A stretch of 14,052 nucleotides of DNA, from positions 1-14,052 of the forward strand of contig JAEVZU010000097.1 of NCBI GenBank assembly GCA_023392075.1, written 5' to 3'. Below, in pieces: positions 13,775 to 14,052 of the stretch. The notes beneath the pieces are model-generated. The model did no database searches, was not told where the DNA came from, and saw only the letters and a list, made by a program, of their open reading frames with translations. The DNA is from Bacillota bacterium. Its GTDB lineage: Bacteria > Bacillota > Clostridia > Acetivibrionales > DSM-1351. Position numbers and translations under genes: made by a program. Each line of letters begins with the position of its first letter. The first letter of the stretch is position 1.

Positions 13775-14052
13775 ATGCAAATAAGCAGATTATTTCAAAT
13801 ATTGTATATTTTGCTGGAAAAAGGAACAGTGACTGCCAACCAGCTAGCCGAACGTTTTGAAGTTTCGGTAAGAACTATCTATAGAGATGTTGAAGCTTTG
13901 AGCCAGGCAGGCATTCCCATATACACAAGCCAGGGCAAAGGCGGAGGGATTTCCTTATCTGACAGGTTTGTACTCAATAAATCCTTGCTTTCAGAACTGG
14001 AACAGGAGGAGATTCTGCTTGGTTTACAAAGTATGTCCGTGGTGAGGTATCC
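13775..14052 (+). CDS. YafY/WYL-type helix-turn-helix transcriptional regulator (N-terminal part, cut by window edge)
   Basis: The 92 complete codons visible begin MQISRLFQILYILLEKGTVT and continue 'ANQLAERFEVSVRTIYRDVE', the classic N-terminal winged helix-turn-helix of DeoR-like/YafY regulators that carry WYL domains. This is followed by 'ALSQAGIPIYTSQGKGGGIS', the usual wing. The WYL domain lies beyond the window. GAGGTGA (13761-13767) sits 7 bases before the ATG at 13775. A TATAAT lies in the tail of the preceding terminator but without a -35 box, so its promoter is unclear. Targets are unknown; the adjacent peptidase gene is one candidate. Confidence 0.88.
   Translation, partial: MQISRLFQILYILLEKGTVTANQLAERFEVSVRTIYRDVEALSQAGIPIYTSQGKGGGISLSDRFVLNKSLLSELEQEEILLGLQSMSVVRY

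Overview
The window looks like chromosomal DNA of a low-to-moderate-GC anaerobic Firmicute, most likely a clostridium. The evidence is AGGAGG-type Shine-Dalgarno sites, two TTG starts (plus a remnant whose only usable start would be TTG), a lipoprotein-type solute-binding protein, a YesM/YesN-type two-component pair, and CUT1-type sugar permeases with no cognate ATPase gene alongside. No rRNA, tRNA, CRISPR array, phage gene or insertion sequence was seen.

Layout. The left edge (1-172, minus) is the N-terminus of a cytidylate-kinase-like protein. It is divergent from a PucR-family regulator (403-1521, plus). From 10432 down to 1582 every gene is on the minus strand. In order of transcription these are a Cys-type sulfatase, a YesM-like sensor kinase and YesN-like response regulator with abutting reading frames, a lipoprotein sugar-binding protein, a hairpin terminator, two ABC permeases, and a second sulfatase-fold hydrolase with Thr at the nucleophile position. 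An AraC-type regulator (10620-11447, plus) diverges from the Cys-type sulfatase. To its right lie a 5'-truncated glycosyltransferase remnant with an unusual repeat-bearing tail (11543-12667, minus), a P1-family (DmpA/ThnT-type) self-processing aminopeptidase (12723-13691, plus), a strong terminator, and the start of a WYL/YafY-type regulator running off the right edge.

How it may work together (inference). The central block resembles an inducible glycan-scavenging locus. YesM would sense an extracellular cue and YesN would activate the importer operon. The lipoprotein and two permeases would import an oligosaccharide, energised by a shared ATPase encoded elsewhere. Two hydrolases without signal peptides would remove sulfate or phosphate-type esters in the cytoplasm. 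No glycoside hydrolase, polysaccharide lyase, anaerobic sulfatase-maturating enzyme or ABC ATPase is encoded here, so the locus depends on genes elsewhere.

The main points of interest are the pairing of a Cys-type with a Thr-type sulfatase-fold enzyme around one importer, the apparent cytoplasmic location of both, the decayed glycosyltransferase with its EF-hand-like tandem-repeat tail, and several palindromes and direct repeats at the regulatory promoters.
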